From Sulfurimonas sp. (GTDB lineage: Bacteria > Campylobacterota > Campylobacteria > Campylobacterales > Sulfurimonadaceae): 40,726 nt of DNA. The stretch spans positions 1-40,726 of the forward strand of contig JANEIH010000007.1 of assembly GCA_024513425.1 (NCBI GenBank), written 5' to 3'. The translations under genes were made by a program, and so were the position numbers. The notes beneath the pieces are model-generated. The model was not told the DNA's origin and ran no database searches. It worked only from the letters and a program-made list of their open reading frames with translations. This document shows, piece by piece, positions 1 through 10,049 of this stretch; positions within the stretch are counted from its first letter, which is position 1; each line of letters starts with the position of its first letter.

Positions 1-637
1 ATTTCACTAATTTATAAAAAGTAGATTCTTTTCCAAATTTTCTTGGCTTATAATTCAACAAAAATTTACCTTTTTCTCTATATTTGGAAAAAGAACCATG
101 ATGAAATGGTGAATCAACTAAGATTTTTAAAAGCCTTGTTTGACTTTGAGCCTTTTCATTGCTCCAATTCTCTTTCTCAATTCTATAAATTGCACTATAT
201 ATGACAGCTCTTCCATATCCATGATAGCAATGTATTAAAATGGGGTAGTTATCTTTGTTGTCAATAACTTTGAAGAATGCTTTTAAAGTTTTTTTAGTTG
301 GAATTTGATGAGATGGAATATTTATATGGCGTATATTTCTGCCATATTTTTTATTTAACTCTTCTATAGCCCTATCTTCGGCATCAATATTTTCTTGCTT
401 CCCAGGGTTTGGAGCATCTTGGACACCGGGATCAAGCAGGTCAACTACTGTTTTTATGTTGCGTGGTATTAAAAATTCTTCTAATTTATCAGGAGGAATT
501 AATCCAGATTTATAAACTAAATTTGGCGTGATTGTTCTTAATCTAAAATTGAGTTGATTGTACCAAAAAGAGAATAAACCTATTGCCAATGCAAAAATCA
601 AGAAAAGAGCTACAAATGCTTTGAGAAATTTTTTCAT
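1..637 (-). CDS. Membrane-anchored CX5R tyrosine/dual-specificity phosphatase-like protein (3' end outside window)
   Basis: Reading the minus strand from the ATG at 637 gives 212 open codons that run off the left edge, so the C-terminus is missing. Residues 6-27 form one hydrophobic segment, an N-terminal anchor or signal. A 'VYKSG' stretch (41-45) resembles the 'VYRSGQ' motif of DSP-like phosphatases. The P-loop is HCYHGYGRA, with Cys137 and Arg143 in exact CX5R spacing, so the catalytic nucleophile and phosphate-binding Arg are present. An AGGATT Shine-Dalgarno lies just before the ATG. The protein probably acts in the periplasm or at the membrane face. The substrate is unknown: phosphotyrosine proteins, inositol phosphates or lipid phosphates are all possible. 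It is divergent from pyrG and has no operon partner in view. Confidence 0.72.
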   Translation of the reverse strand, partial: MKKFLKAFVALFLIFALAIGLFSFWYNQLNFRLRTITPNLVYKSGLIPPDKLEEFLIPRNIKTVVDLLDPGVQDAPNPGKQENIDAEDRAIEELNKKYGRNIRHINIPSHQIPTKKTLKAFFKVIDNKDNYPILIHCYHGYGRAVIYSAIYRIEKENWSNEKAQSQTRLLKILVDSPFHHGSFSKYREKGKFLLNYKPRKFGKESTFYKLVK

Positions 638-810
638 AATAATCCTATATTTAAATTTATCATATAATAAATTATGATAGTATCAAAACTTTTCTGCAAA
701 TTTCTTCTCAATTTTACAATCGTGTTCCAAATCTTCTCACGCAACACTCTCTTTTTCTATAACGGCGTTTTAAAAAAGCCAGAAAAGCTTTCATAATTTA
801 ATAAGCCATT

Positions 811-856
811 ATATACTATAATCACGATAACAATTACGATTTATGGAGATTTTTAT
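811..856 (+). promoter_or_regulatory. Promoter and ribosome binding site of the pyrG operon
   Basis: A TATAAT -10 box sits at 817-822 with no clear -35, as is usual in Campylobacterota. GGAG at 845-848 is the Shine-Dalgarno, 8 bases before the ATG at 857. The divergent phosphatase gene must have its promoter in the same 219-base gap. Confidence 0.55.
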
Positions 857-2476
857 ATGACGAAATACATTTTTGTTACCGGAGGCGTTTTGAGCTCTCT
901 TGGAAAAGGGATTACAGCAGCTAGTGTCGGTACACTACTCAAACACTCCGGTAAAAATGTTGGGATGTTAAAAATCGATCCATATATCAATGTTGACCCT
1001 GGAACGATGAGCCCCTTAGAGCATGGAGAGGTCTTTGTTACTAAAGATGGAGCCGAAACCGATCTCGATATCGGAAACTATGAGAGATTTCTTGACACCT
1101 CATTTTTAAAAAGCTCTAACTTTACGACAGGACAGGTTTACTCCTCTGTAATTGAGCGTGAACGCGCAGGCGGTTATTTGGGTCAAACGATTCAAGTTGT
1201 TCCTCATATTGTCGGTGAGATAGTTTCACGCATCAAAAAAGCGGGTGAGGGACATGACATCTTAGTTGTTGAGCTTGGTGGAACAGTTGGCGATATTGAA
1301 GGGCTTCCATTTATGGAGGCAATTCGCCAGATGAAACATGATGATGAAGTCGCAGGCACATTTTTCATCCATGTAACACTTGTTCCTTACATTAAAGCAG
1401 CCGGAGAGATGAAATCTAAGCCGACACAACACTCTGTTCAGGAGCTTCGTCGTATCGGAATTACACCACAAATGATCATTGCAAGAAGTGAAAATGCACT
1501 TCCTAAAACTTTTAAGAAAAAGCTTGCAATGAGTTGTGATGTATCACACGATAGTGTGATTGAAGCGCTTGATGCTGCAAGTATCTATGATGTTCCTATG
1601 AGTTTTTTACGCCAGAATATCTTAAAGCCTATTGCCAAAGAGCTTAAGCTCGGTGAGCTTACTCCAGATATGGAGGAGTGGGATAATCTTGTTAAGAAGA
1701 TCGTACAACCAAAAGGGCGTGTTGTTATTGGTTTTGTTGGAAAATATCTTGCTCTTAAAGAGTCCTACAAATCACTTACTGAAGCCCTTATTCACGCAGG
1801 TGCACATCTTGACAGCCGTGTCGAGATCTGCTGGGTGGATTCTGAGGAGATACAAGAGCGTGGTGCCGAAGAACTGCTCCGTGACTGTGATGGAATTCTT
1901 GTTGCCGGTGGCTTTGGAAGCCGTGGTGTTGAGGGTAAAATTAAAGCAATCGAGTATGCCCGTATAAGCAAAATTCCTTCTCTTGGCATCTGTCTTGGAA
2001 TGCAACTTATGCTTGTGGAGTATGCAAGAAATGTACTTGGTCTTGAGGGTGCAAACTCTGTAGAATTTGACGAAAATACACCACACCCTATGATCTATCT
2101 TATCGATAATTTTTTAGATCAAAGTGGTGGAGTGCAACTTCGTACACATCAATCTCCAATGGGCGGGACACTCCGTCTTGGAGAGTATCCATGTAATACA
2201 AAAGAGGGTTCAATCCTGCGTGATGCATATAGTGGAACCAAGATAATCTATGAGCGTCACCGTCACCGCTATGAAGCAAATACCGTTTACCGTGAAGCAC
2301 TTGAAAAAGCGGGAATGATTGTAACGGGAGAGTCTAACGGGCTTATTGAAACCGTAGAGGTAAAAGATCATCCATGGTTCTTAGGCGTACAGTTTCACCC
2401 TGAGTTTACTTCACGCCTGCAAACTCCAAACCCATCCATACTTGCATTTGTAAACGCTAGCTTGAATGCTGAATAA
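857..2476 (+). CDS. pyrG: CTP synthase (glutamine-hydrolysing)
   Basis: Converts UTP to CTP using ATP and glutamine-derived ammonia, the last step of pyrimidine nucleotide synthesis in the cytoplasm. The N-terminal synthetase domain (about 1-270) begins with the diagnostic [11 protein letters not shown]-loop. The C-terminal class-I glutamine amidotransferase domain has the nucleophile Cys379 in GICLGMQ and the His514/Glu516 pair in FHPEF, so the triad is complete. At 539 residues it is the normal family length. It is the first gene of an operon: recJ starts inside its last 11 bases, implying translational coupling. The next gene, a WD40-type protein, again overlaps. Function is certain from motifs and length. 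Confidence 0.98.
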   Translation: MTKYIFVTGGVLSSLGKGITAASVGTLLKHSGKNVGMLKIDPYINVDPGTMSPLEHGEVFVTKDGAETDLDIGNYERFLDTSFLKSSNFTTGQVYSSVIERERAGGYLGQTIQVVPHIVGEIVSRIKKAGEGHDILVVELGGTVGDIEGLPFMEAIRQMKHDDEVAGTFFIHVTLVPYIKAAGEMKSKPTQHSVQELRRIGITPQMIIARSENALPKTFKKKLAMSCDVSHDSVIEALDAASIYDVPMSFLRQNILKPIAKELKLGELTPDMEEWDNLVKKIVQPKGRVVIGFVGKYLALKESYKSLTEALIHAGAHLDSRVEICWVDSEEIQERGAEELLRDCDGILVAGGFGSRGVEGKIKAIEYARISKIPSLGICLGMQLMLVEYARNVLGLEGANSVEFDENTPHPMIYLIDNFLDQSGGVQLRTHQSPMGGTLRLGEYPCNTKEGSILRDAYSGTKIIYERHRHRYEANTVYREALEKAGMIVTGESNGLIETVEVKDHPWFLGVQFHPEFTSRLQTPNPSILAFVNASLNAE

Positions 2477-4064
2477 ACCTCCTTTTATAACAAAATCAGA
2501 TCTCTTTGAGATTCTCTCTTTGAGGTTTGAGAGTGATAAAAAGCTCTCTCAAATTCCAGATCCATCTCTCTTGCATGATGCAAGCAAAGCTGCAAAACGC
2601 ATTGCTTATGCAATACAAAAGAGCGAGCGTATTGCACTTGTAGGGGATTATGATGTTGATGGTGTCAGCTCTACAGCTATTATGGTTGATTTTTTTAGGC
2701 AGATCCCCTACCCGCTTGATGCCATCATCCCAAATAGATTTAGTGATGGTTATGGAGTGAGCCCAACTGTACTAGAACGCATTGATGCCGATCTCATCAT
2801 TACGGTCGATAATGGAATTACCGCTATTGAAGCAGCGGAAATTTGCAAACAAAGAGGCATTGATCTTATCATTACAGACCATCACACGCCAGGAGATGAG
2901 ATCCCTGATGCCTATGCGATTGTCGATCCAAAACTCTCAAAGTGCAACTACCCTTTTAAGGAGATATGCGGAGCAGAGGTTGCATGGTTGCTTTTAGCAC
3001 TGCTCAAACAAGAGCTCTCACTCAGTATCGATATGCACCAATTTTTAGATATACTCTCGATTGCTATTATTGCAGATATTATGCCACTAATTGATATCAA
3101 TAGAGCACTTGTAAAAGAGGGGTTAAGGCTACTGCAAAAATCATCACGGCCCGCTTCTATCATCATTCGAGACTTTCTTAATAAATCAACTATTAGCAGT
3201 GAAGATATAGCCTTCTCAATAGCACCTCGCATCAATTCCGCCGGGCGTCTTGAAGATGCTTCTATTGCACTTGATCTCTTTATTGCAAAAGATAGACACA
3301 GTGCCTATAAGCAGTTTGAACTCTTAGGGCAACTCAATGAGTTGAGAAAAGAGAGAGAGGCTCAAGCAACAAAAGAGGCGATAGCATGCGTGAGAGAAGA
3401 AGAGAGCATTGTTGTTGTAGCAGGAGAAGATTGGCATGAGGGTGTTGTAGGTATTGTTGCCTCACGCTTGGTTGAGAGATTTCAAAAGCCTGCTATTGTA
3501 CTGAGCATAAATGGTCGGAGTGCAAAAGGGAGTGCTAGAAGTATCGGAGATATCAATATTTACGAGCTTATAAAAGAAAATGAACACTTGTTAACTAAGT
3601 TTGGTGGGCATAAAATGGCTGCCGGACTAGGGCTTAAGACGATAGATATTGATCCTTTTAGAGAGGCCATCAACAAGAGTGCACAAAAGATAGCCCCTGA
3701 AGATTTTTTACCTGCGGAATCACTTACCGGTATCTTGGCAATAGATGATATTGATTTAGAGTTATTGCATCTTTTAGAGCGTTTTGAGCCTTATGGAGAG
3801 GCCAACGCAAAGCCTAGTTTTTTACTGTATGAAGCTGAAGTTATCAGTATTAAACTTATGGGGGCAGATAGATCACACTCACGCATCGAAGTAAGGCAAT
3901 ATCCACACCAAAGAAAAAGAGTTGAGCTTATTGCTTTTCGAACCGTTTTTGAGATGCCTGCAAATAGAAAAATAAGCTGTTCTTATACAGTTACAAAAAA
4001 TGAATTTAACGGCAGAGTATCCCCTCAGCTTTTAATTAAAAAGATATATAATGCGTTATCTTGA
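2466..4064 (+). CDS. recJ: Single-stranded-DNA-specific 5'-3' exonuclease RecJ
   Basis: DHH-superfamily nuclease that degrades single-stranded DNA 5' to 3' in recombinational and mismatch repair. Visible motifs are DYDVDG (Asp61, Asp63, Asp65), VDNG (115-118), the DHH signature at 138-140, and the DHHA1-type [10 protein letters not shown] motif in the C-terminal half. At 532 residues it is slightly shorter than E. coli RecJ (about 577), as expected for this phylum. The ATG at 2466 overlaps the 3' end of pyrG and has no good Shine-Dalgarno, so it is probably translated by coupling. Its own end overlaps the following gene by 14 bases. Confidence 0.95.
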   Translation: MLNKPPFITKSDLFEILSLRFESDKKLSQIPDPSLLHDASKAAKRIAYAIQKSERIALVGDYDVDGVSSTAIMVDFFRQIPYPLDAIIPNRFSDGYGVSPTVLERIDADLIITVDNGITAIEAAEICKQRGIDLIITDHHTPGDEIPDAYAIVDPKLSKCNYPFKEICGAEVAWLLLALLKQELSLSIDMHQFLDILSIAIIADIMPLIDINRALVKEGLRLLQKSSRPASIIIRDFLNKSTISSEDIAFSIAPRINSAGRLEDASIALDLFIAKDRHSAYKQFELLGQLNELRKEREAQATKEAIACVREEESIVVVAGEDWHEGVVGIVASRLVERFQKPAIVLSINGRSAKGSARSIGDINIYELIKENEHLLTKFGGHKMAAGLGLKTIDIDPFREAINKSAQKIAPEDFLPAESLTGILAIDDIDLELLHLLERFEPYGEANAKPSFLLYEAEVISIKLMGADRSHSRIEVRQYPHQRKRVELIAFRTVFEMPANRKISCSYTVTKNEFNGRVSPQLLIKKIYNALS

Positions 4065-6174
4065 AACACTGAAACTTCATACAGATATCTTTGTTCTTGA
4101 AAAAGCAAATAGAGAGTTCATTACTATTGCTAGTCATCTCAAAAATATAAAAATAGTCTCCACTGAGCCTCTAACAATAGAAAAAAATATCTATTTTGAG
4201 CTTTTAGAAGAAAAGACAACTGCACTGACCTTCCATCCATCACTACCGCTTGTGGCAATAGCAAATGGCGAAATGCTCTCTATTTTAGATATTAACAAGC
4301 GAAATATTTTGCAAACTATCATGACTTATGATGGCGTGATTGAGAAACTCTTATTTATAGAAAATGAACCTTATCTCATCAGTGGAACAAAAAACGGTAG
4401 AGTTATACAATACCGATATGAAGGCAAAATTCACATCGCAAGACTCTGCTCTTTTCCTTCTACTTCTGTTGCTTATAAGAGGAGTTTAAGTAACAATTAT
4501 GTCAGTGCCATAGCCTATAATGATGAGTATGTTGCAGCAAGTGGCTATGGTGGTGCCGTTACTCTTGTAAAATTTTATTCTCAGACAAGAAAGTTTAGCT
4601 TTGAGAGTTCCAAAACAAAAATCAATGCTATTGTCTTTGCAGAAGATAAACATATAATATTTACCAATGTTGAGGGCATACTCTTTATAGCAAAGATAAG
4701 GGAAAATGCTCATATCACGCAGGTAGATATACATACACGCGATATTCTACAACTGCTGAAAATACCTCAAAGTAATTATATTTTAATTATTTCAAACTCT
4801 AACAATATTATGCTCTTTGATATAAAAGCAAAAAAAATCATTAAAAGAAACTTTTTGAGTTTTGATGCAAATGTTCACTCTGCTCTACTTTTAAGTAGAG
4901 ATACACTGCTTGTTACTCTTGGAGACAACAGCGTTCAAAAGGTATCTCTTGGCTCACAAAAAATATTGCGTGAGCTTTTAGAAAAAAGAGAACTTCTTGA
5001 GATTTTCAAGTCAATAGAGTCCAATCCTATGCTTGAAAAAACTCCCGAGGCACAAGAGGCCAAAAAGCTATATGAAAAGCTATGTAGCAAAGTGCTTTTA
5101 GAGTTGATAATATCAAAAAAAGAGGAATTTTTAGATAAGCTAAAACCCTTTGAAGTAGTGAAATCAAAAAAAGAGAGTGTCAAAAATCTGCTACTTGCCT
5201 ATGAGAACTATCCAAAGTTGCAAAGCTTTTATAGTGAGTATAAATATGCTCTTGCCTATGCACTTTGTGAAAAATTTCCTGCACTGCAACTCACGCCTCT
5301 GTATAAAAAGATGGAGAGTATCTATACAAAAAGTTTTACTTTGGCTCAAAAAAAGTTACTTCTGCAAAGACCATACCAGGCAGAGGCACTTCTTGAACCA
5401 TTTATGGCCATCAGTTCCAAACGAGTTATGATACAGCTTCTTTTACGACAAAATAAAGAGTTTTTAGCATTTGTAAAAGCTATTGGCGACAAAAACTATG
5501 AAGAGGTGAATAGACTTGTCAAAATAAGCTCTGTATTTCAAGAAGTATCTTCCTATAAAGCACTTCTCAAGGAGACCAATAAGCATATAGAAGATATCTA
5601 TAAACTAATCGCAGATGCAAAGCTCACTGAAGCAGTAGAGATGATAGAGAAACTCCAGCATATCTCTGTGCTTCAAGAGAAGCTTTGTGAGCTTTATGAC
5701 CTCACGCAAGAGGCAAAAAAACTACTTAACTATTATGAGAAGAACAATCTTGTCAAATGCTACGAAACATTAGATGATAACAGTGAGCTTGAGTTTATGC
5801 AGTTGGCAAAACTGCTTGAGGATCACTGGAAAAAGCGTATAAAGAAGTGTGAACTCTTTGCACTAGAAGGTAATTTTAAAGCAGTAAAAGAGATGCTTGG
5901 AGAGCTTATTCATATAAATACTCGTAGAGAGAAGATCGGTAATCTGCTTCGCGTTAGTTTTTATGCAAAGATAAAAAAAGAGCTAGAGTGCTACAACTAC
6001 AAAAGTGCAGAAAATACAATCTACTCCTATATCGATATCTTTGGAACGGATAGCGATATAGAAGAGTTGATAAGAGGTTTTGAGAAGGCTCTACATATAA
6101 AATTTGCCATTACAATTATGCAAAAAGAAGATAAAGACCGAAATGCTTGGGCTCTTTCGGATATTATGAATTAG
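4051..6174 (+). CDS. Unrecognised WD40-like / helical-repeat protein
   Basis: A 707-residue protein that I cannot name. Residues about 50-310 look like degenerate WD40 or beta-propeller blades: repeated short beta-strand stretches such as 'ALTFHPSLPLVAIANG', 'YNDEYVAASGYGGAV' and 'DTLLVTLGDNSVQKVSL'. From about 320 to the end the protein is highly charged and helical (many Lys, Glu and Leu), with TPR- or coiled-coil-like character and no catalytic motif. There is no signal peptide or membrane segment, so it is probably a cytoplasmic scaffold. It overlaps recJ by 14 bases and is the last gene of the pyrG operon. It converges on fliI with an 11-base overlap. Propeller-plus-solenoid architecture is common in trafficking proteins of eukaryotes but unusual in bacteria. 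A link to RecJ is suggested only by position. Confidence 0.75.
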   Translation: MRYLETLKLHTDIFVLEKANREFITIASHLKNIKIVSTEPLTIEKNIYFELLEEKTTALTFHPSLPLVAIANGEMLSILDINKRNILQTIMTYDGVIEKLLFIENEPYLISGTKNGRVIQYRYEGKIHIARLCSFPSTSVAYKRSLSNNYVSAIAYNDEYVAASGYGGAVTLVKFYSQTRKFSFESSKTKINAIVFAEDKHIIFTNVEGILFIAKIRENAHITQVDIHTRDILQLLKIPQSNYILIISNSNNIMLFDIKAKKIIKRNFLSFDANVHSALLLSRDTLLVTLGDNSVQKVSLGSQKILRELLEKRELLEIFKSIESNPMLEKTPEAQEAKKLYEKLCSKVLLELIISKKEEFLDKLKPFEVVKSKKESVKNLLLAYENYPKLQSFYSEYKYALAYALCEKFPALQLTPLYKKMESIYTKSFTLAQKKLLLQRPYQAEALLEPFMAISSKRVMIQLLLRQNKEFLAFVKAIGDKNYEEVNRLVKISSVFQEVSSYKALLKETNKHIEDIYKLIADAKLTEAVEMIEKLQHISVLQEKLCELYDLTQEAKKLLNYYEKNNLVKCYETLDDNSELEFMQLAKLLEDHWKKRIKKCELFALEGNFKAVKEMLGELIHINTRREKIGNLLRVSFYAKIKKELECYNYKSAENTIYSYIDIFGTDSDIEELIRGFEKALHIKFAITIMQKEDKDRNAWALSDIMN

Positions 6175-7483
6175 TTTCTGTATCCATAATGGAGATAAGC
6201 TCTTCAACTGCTTTATCGAAGTGGACAATATGCGTTGCTCCTTGGACAATAAATTGTTTCATTGCATCTTTTTTCTCTATCGCCTCATCAAGTTCAGCGT
6301 CACTTCCTTGTAGATAAGCACCAATGCGAATAAGTGTTTCATTCTCTTTGAGCAGTGTATAGAGACGACGAAATTTCACAACCGCTTGAAAATGTTTTTG
6401 AGAAATTATGTCATTCATCACGCGTGAGGCTGAGTTTAAAATATGTACAGGGGGATAGATTCCAAAGTTTGTCATCTCACGCGAGAGAACAATATGCCCA
6501 TCTAAAATTGAGCGGGATTGATCAGCAATAGGATCACCCATATCATCGCCCTCTATTAAAATCGTAAAAAAAGCAGTAATACTCCCTTTGCCATCCTCTT
6601 TCCCCGCACGCTCCATTAGTTGCGGTAAAAGTGTCAATGAAGATGGTGGGTATCCTTTGGAGGTTGGCGGTTCACCAAGGGCAAGTCCAATCTCACGCTG
6701 TGCCATTGCAAAGCGTGTTACAGAGTCCATAATAAAGAGTACATCCTGATTTTTATCTTTAAAGTACTCTGCAACGCTCATTGCAGCGAAGGCTCCATAT
6801 TTACGCATTAAAGGAGAGTCGTCAGATGTTGCTACGACAATAACGGTATTTGTCAAGTCGCCACCAAGATTTTTCTTGATAAACTCTGGAACTTCGCGTC
6901 CACGCTCACCGATAAGTGCCACAACTTTAATAGGTGCATCAGCACCGCGTACTATTGTTCCTATTAATGTCGATTTACCAACACCGCTTCCGGAAAAAAT
7001 ACCTAACTTCTGTCCTTTCCCACAAGTTAAGAGTCCATCTATGCTCTTAACACCGACAGAAAAAACCTCATCTATCATACCCCGCTTCATGGCAGCAATC
7101 GGTGTCTTTATAATAGGAGTAAGTTTTGAAAGCTTCAACGGACCTTTAGAGTCAATAGGGCGCATAAAAGGATCAACCACACGACCTAAGAGTGAATCTC
7201 CTACTGGAATAGTAAGCCCCGTAGAGTCTAAAAACACTTTGTCTCCCGAGCGAAATCCTTCTACAAATGAAAAGGGTGTGATATAAAAGACCGCACTATC
7301 AATCTCTGTTACCATACCGACAGTCTCTAAATTTGTCTCATTTGAGACAATTTTGGTCATATCACCAATGCTTACATTTAGGTTTTTTGCCACAATAGTA
7401 GTTGCATTAATCTTTACTACTTCTCCAAAAGATACTGAGTGGTTTTTGTTTGAGAGTTTTTCTTTTAAAGAAGAGAGTGGCAT
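6164..7483 (-). CDS. fliI: Flagellar type III export ATPase FliI
   Basis: F1-beta-like hexameric ATPase of the flagellar export apparatus at the cytoplasmic face of the basal body, working with FliH and FliJ. Walker A is GSGVGKST (165-172). Walker B ends in Asp253 (DVLFIMDS). The family stretch SLTLLPQLMERAG is present in the C-terminal half. At 439 residues it is the usual length. It directly follows folE: the folE stop at 7484-7486 abuts the ATG at 7483, so the two are co-transcribed although functionally unrelated. No other flagellar gene is nearby, which fits the scattered flagellar genes of Campylobacterota. Its presence suggests a motile organism. Confidence 0.96.
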   Translation of the reverse strand: MPLSSLKEKLSNKNHSVSFGEVVKINATTIVAKNLNVSIGDMTKIVSNETNLETVGMVTEIDSAVFYITPFSFVEGFRSGDKVFLDSTGLTIPVGDSLLGRVVDPFMRPIDSKGPLKLSKLTPIIKTPIAAMKRGMIDEVFSVGVKSIDGLLTCGKGQKLGIFSGSGVGKSTLIGTIVRGADAPIKVVALIGERGREVPEFIKKNLGGDLTNTVIVVATSDDSPLMRKYGAFAAMSVAEYFKDKNQDVLFIMDSVTRFAMAQREIGLALGEPPTSKGYPPSSLTLLPQLMERAGKEDGKGSITAFFTILIEGDDMGDPIADQSRSILDGHIVLSREMTNFGIYPPVHILNSASRVMNDIISQKHFQAVVKFRRLYTLLKENETLIRIGAYLQGSDAELDEAIEKKDAMKQFIVQGATHIVHFDKAVEELISIMDTETNS

Positions 7484-8065
7484 TTAGTATCTGTTTCCTA
7501 TTGGAGAGTTGATGAGAGAAAAGAACTCCGCACGCGTTTTTTTATCACTTTTAAAAAGACCTCTGAGTGCGGAAGATGTTGTTGTAGAGTTTATCTTTTC
7601 AACTCCACGCATCTCTATACACATATGGCGTGCCTGAATAACAACTGCCACACCTTTTGGTATGATAGTATCCATAATAGCATCTGCAATCTGTTCAGTG
7701 AGTTGCTCTTGAATCTGCATACGGCGTGCAAAAACATTAACTACACGGGGAATCTTTGAGAGTCCTACTACTTTTCCATCTGGAATGTAGGCAACATGTG
7801 CACGCCCTATAATTGGTAGCAGATGATGCTCGCAAGTTGAGTAGAACTCTATATCTTTAACAAGCACCATCTCATCATTACTTGTCGCAAAAAGAGCCTT
7901 TTTTAAAATCGCTTCGGGGTCTTCTTTATATCCACCATAGATAAACTCATATGACTTACGCACACGCTCTGGAGTATCTAACAATCCGTCACGCAAGGGG
8001 TCTTCCCCAATATGTTTCATCATGGTTTTTACTGCATTTTCAAATGTTTTGTTATTGTTTGACAA
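7484..8065 (-). CDS. folE: GTP cyclohydrolase I (FolE, type IA)
   Basis: Converts GTP to 7,8-dihydroneopterin triphosphate, the entry to folate synthesis and, in many bacteria, queuosine precursors. The zinc-binding residues are visible: Cys78 and His81 in CEHHLLP and Cys149 in RHMCIEMRG. At 193 residues it is the normal length. The start is a TTG at 8065, chosen because an AAAGG Shine-Dalgarno lies about 8 bases upstream on the minus strand and the reading frame begins typically. It is the first gene of the folE-fliI pair. Confidence 0.96.
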   Translation of the reverse strand: MSNNNKTFENAVKTMMKHIGEDPLRDGLLDTPERVRKSYEFIYGGYKEDPEAILKKALFATSNDEMVLVKDIEFYSTCEHHLLPIIGRAHVAYIPDGKVVGLSKIPRVVNVFARRMQIQEQLTEQIADAIMDTIIPKGVAVVIQARHMCIEMRGVEKINSTTTSSALRGLFKSDKKTRAEFFSLINSPIGNRY

Positions 8066-8142
8066 GTTTTTTGCCTTTTGTGATTTTATTGATGATAGAA
8101 TATCAAGAGTTTGCTGAGAAAATGATTTGTAAAGAGAAGTAG

Positions 8143-8167
8143 CTCACCTAAGAGGTGAGAACTTTTT
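8143..8167. terminator. Hairpin between rnj and folE, possible terminator
   Basis: CTCACC (8143-8148) and GGTGAG (8154-8159) form a perfect 6-bp stem with a 5-base loop. On the + strand it is followed by TTTTT (8163-8167), the classic form, but no + strand gene enters it. On the minus strand it follows the rnj stop codon directly and has only a T-poor tail. It most likely ends rnj transcription imperfectly and may also block antisense readthrough. Confidence 0.4.
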
Positions 8168-10034
8168 AGTGGATAAAGATATGCGGAACAATAAGAGGGT
8201 ATTTTTTCATCTTACGGTAAATATATTTTCTCACTACCTGACGCAGGTCTCCCTCTAAAGTTTTTGGGTTGCTGATAAGCCCCGGCTTCATATTGATAAG
8301 GAAGTTTTCAATGACATCTTCCATCTCTTTTGCAAAAGCTTTATCTCGTCTATCTGCGACGATACCAAATGTTGTTACCTTTGGCTTATCTATCATTTTA
8401 GCAGTCTGTTCACTTACTTGAGCAACAATCATAACAACACCGTCATTTGCAAGTTTTTGACGGTCAAGAATGATATCATCTTCAATTTCATAATTGTTTT
8501 GATTGTCAATATATGTTTTGCCTGTCTTGACAGTTTTTACTTTTTTCATATATTTTGGTGCAACTTCTATCTGTTCACCATCTGTCATGAGTAGAATATT
8601 TCTCTCTGGAACACCACACATCATAGCAGTCTCTTTATGCTTCACAACATGGTTGTATTCACCATGAACCGGCAAGAAGAATTTAGGGTTGACAAGACGA
8701 AGCATTAACTTTTGTTCTTCGATTGAAGCATGACCTGAGACATGAATATCTTTATCCATTGCTATTTTTGCGCCACATTTTTGTAAGTGGTTTTGCATTT
8801 GAGATATACTTCCTTCATTTCCTGGAATAGCACGAGAGGAGAGAACAATCAAATCATTTGGTTTGACTTTTACATGTCTATGCTCACCTATACTCATTCT
8901 AAAGAGTGCCGAGTTTGCTTCACCCTGTGAACCTGTTGTAATAATAAGAATCTCTTTATCATTTATGCGTGAGACCTCATCTGCATCAATAAAGATATTT
9001 TTTGGAAAACGGATATAATCATACTGCAATGCAACTTCAATGTTTCTCTCCATTGAGCGACCAATAATACATACCTTACGCCCATATTTAACACCACATT
9101 GAATAGCCTGATAAACACGGTGAATATTTGAACTGAATGTTGAGAGGATTATTCGCCCCTCAGCCTTAGAAAATACACGATCAAGTGCAGGAGCAACACT
9201 TAACTCCGATGGAGTAGGGTTTGGGTTGTGTGAGTTTGTAGAATCACTCAGCAAGCAAATTACTCCTTTATCTCCATAGTATGCTAAACGATGCAGATCT
9301 GCCGTGCAACCATCAACCGGTGTATGGTCTATTTTAAAATCACCTGTATGAATGATCGTTCCTGCTTCTGTTGTAATGGCAATAGATGACGAGTCTAAAA
9401 TAGAGTGTGTCATATGCATCCACTCAATTTCAAAATCATTTCCTATTTTATAAATTTCACGCTTTTGTACCGGACGGAAATATTTTCTATGCTCTTTTAG
9501 ATGATGCTCATCAAACTTATTGCTTATCATCGCAAGTGGAAGCGGTGTTCCATAGATCGGAAACTGCATCTCTCTAAAGAGATATGGTACTGCACCGATG
9601 TGGTCTTCGTGAGCATGCGTAATGATGATACCGACGATTTTATTTTTAATCTCACGGATATATGAAAAATCAGGGATTAAAATATCTACACCGTGCATTT
9701 CATCATCTGGAAAGCTCATTCCTACATCGATAAGAATTGCCTCTTTTTCTGTCTCAAATACAGCGATATTCCCACCAATTTCACCGAGTCCACCGAGTGG
9801 TGTAATGCGTATTTTCGCTTTAGAATTTAGATCTAGTTTAAAATGTGGGTTAAGTCTTTGCTTATGAGCTTCTTGATTTTTAACAACAAATGATTTTAAC
9901 TGCTCATCAACAGGGGCGGGACCTCTTTTGTGACGATTACGATTTTTATTGCGATTGTTGTTTCTTCTGTTGTTTGGTTTGCGGTCTGTTTGAGGTTTGC
10001 TCTGTTGAGCTGCCTCTTGTTTCTCTTCTGCCAT
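8166..10034 (-). CDS. rnj: Ribonuclease J with basic N-terminal extension
   Basis: Metallo-beta-lactamase/beta-CASP ribonuclease, in Campylobacterota the main mRNA-degrading enzyme (endonuclease and 5'-3' exonuclease). In Helicobacter pylori it pairs with the DEAD-box helicase RhpA. The zinc motif HAHEDH is at 140-145, and a second metal motif (GDFKID) follows. The first 40 or so residues are a disordered tail rich in Asn, Arg, Gln and Lys, like the extended N-terminus of H. pylori RNase J, and probably bind RNA or partners. The full length is 622 residues. An AAAGGAGC Shine-Dalgarno precedes the ATG. It lies 15 bases downstream of ksgA in the same operon. Confidence 0.95.
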   Translation of the reverse strand: MAEEKQEAAQQSKPQTDRKPNNRRNNNRNKNRNRHKRGPAPVDEQLKSFVVKNQEAHKQRLNPHFKLDLNSKAKIRITPLGGLGEIGGNIAVFETEKEAILIDVGMSFPDDEMHGVDILIPDFSYIREIKNKIVGIIITHAHEDHIGAVPYLFREMQFPIYGTPLPLAMISNKFDEHHLKEHRKYFRPVQKREIYKIGNDFEIEWMHMTHSILDSSSIAITTEAGTIIHTGDFKIDHTPVDGCTADLHRLAYYGDKGVICLLSDSTNSHNPNPTPSELSVAPALDRVFSKAEGRIILSTFSSNIHRVYQAIQCGVKYGRKVCIIGRSMERNIEVALQYDYIRFPKNIFIDADEVSRINDKEILIITTGSQGEANSALFRMSIGEHRHVKVKPNDLIVLSSRAIPGNEGSISQMQNHLQKCGAKIAMDKDIHVSGHASIEEQKLMLRLVNPKFFLPVHGEYNHVVKHKETAMMCGVPERNILLMTDGEQIEVAPKYMKKVKTVKTGKTYIDNQNNYEIEDDIILDRQKLANDGVVMIVAQVSEQTAKMIDKPKVTTFGIVADRRDKAFAKEMEDVIENFLINMKPGLISNPKTLEGDLRQVVRKYIYRKMKKYPLIVPHIFIH

Positions 10035-10049
10035 CCAAGCTCCTTTTAT

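Noticed and set aside
7951-8142. Small + strand open frame of 63 codons across the folE start
   Set aside because: It is antisense to folE, lacks a ribosome site and gives no recognisable protein.
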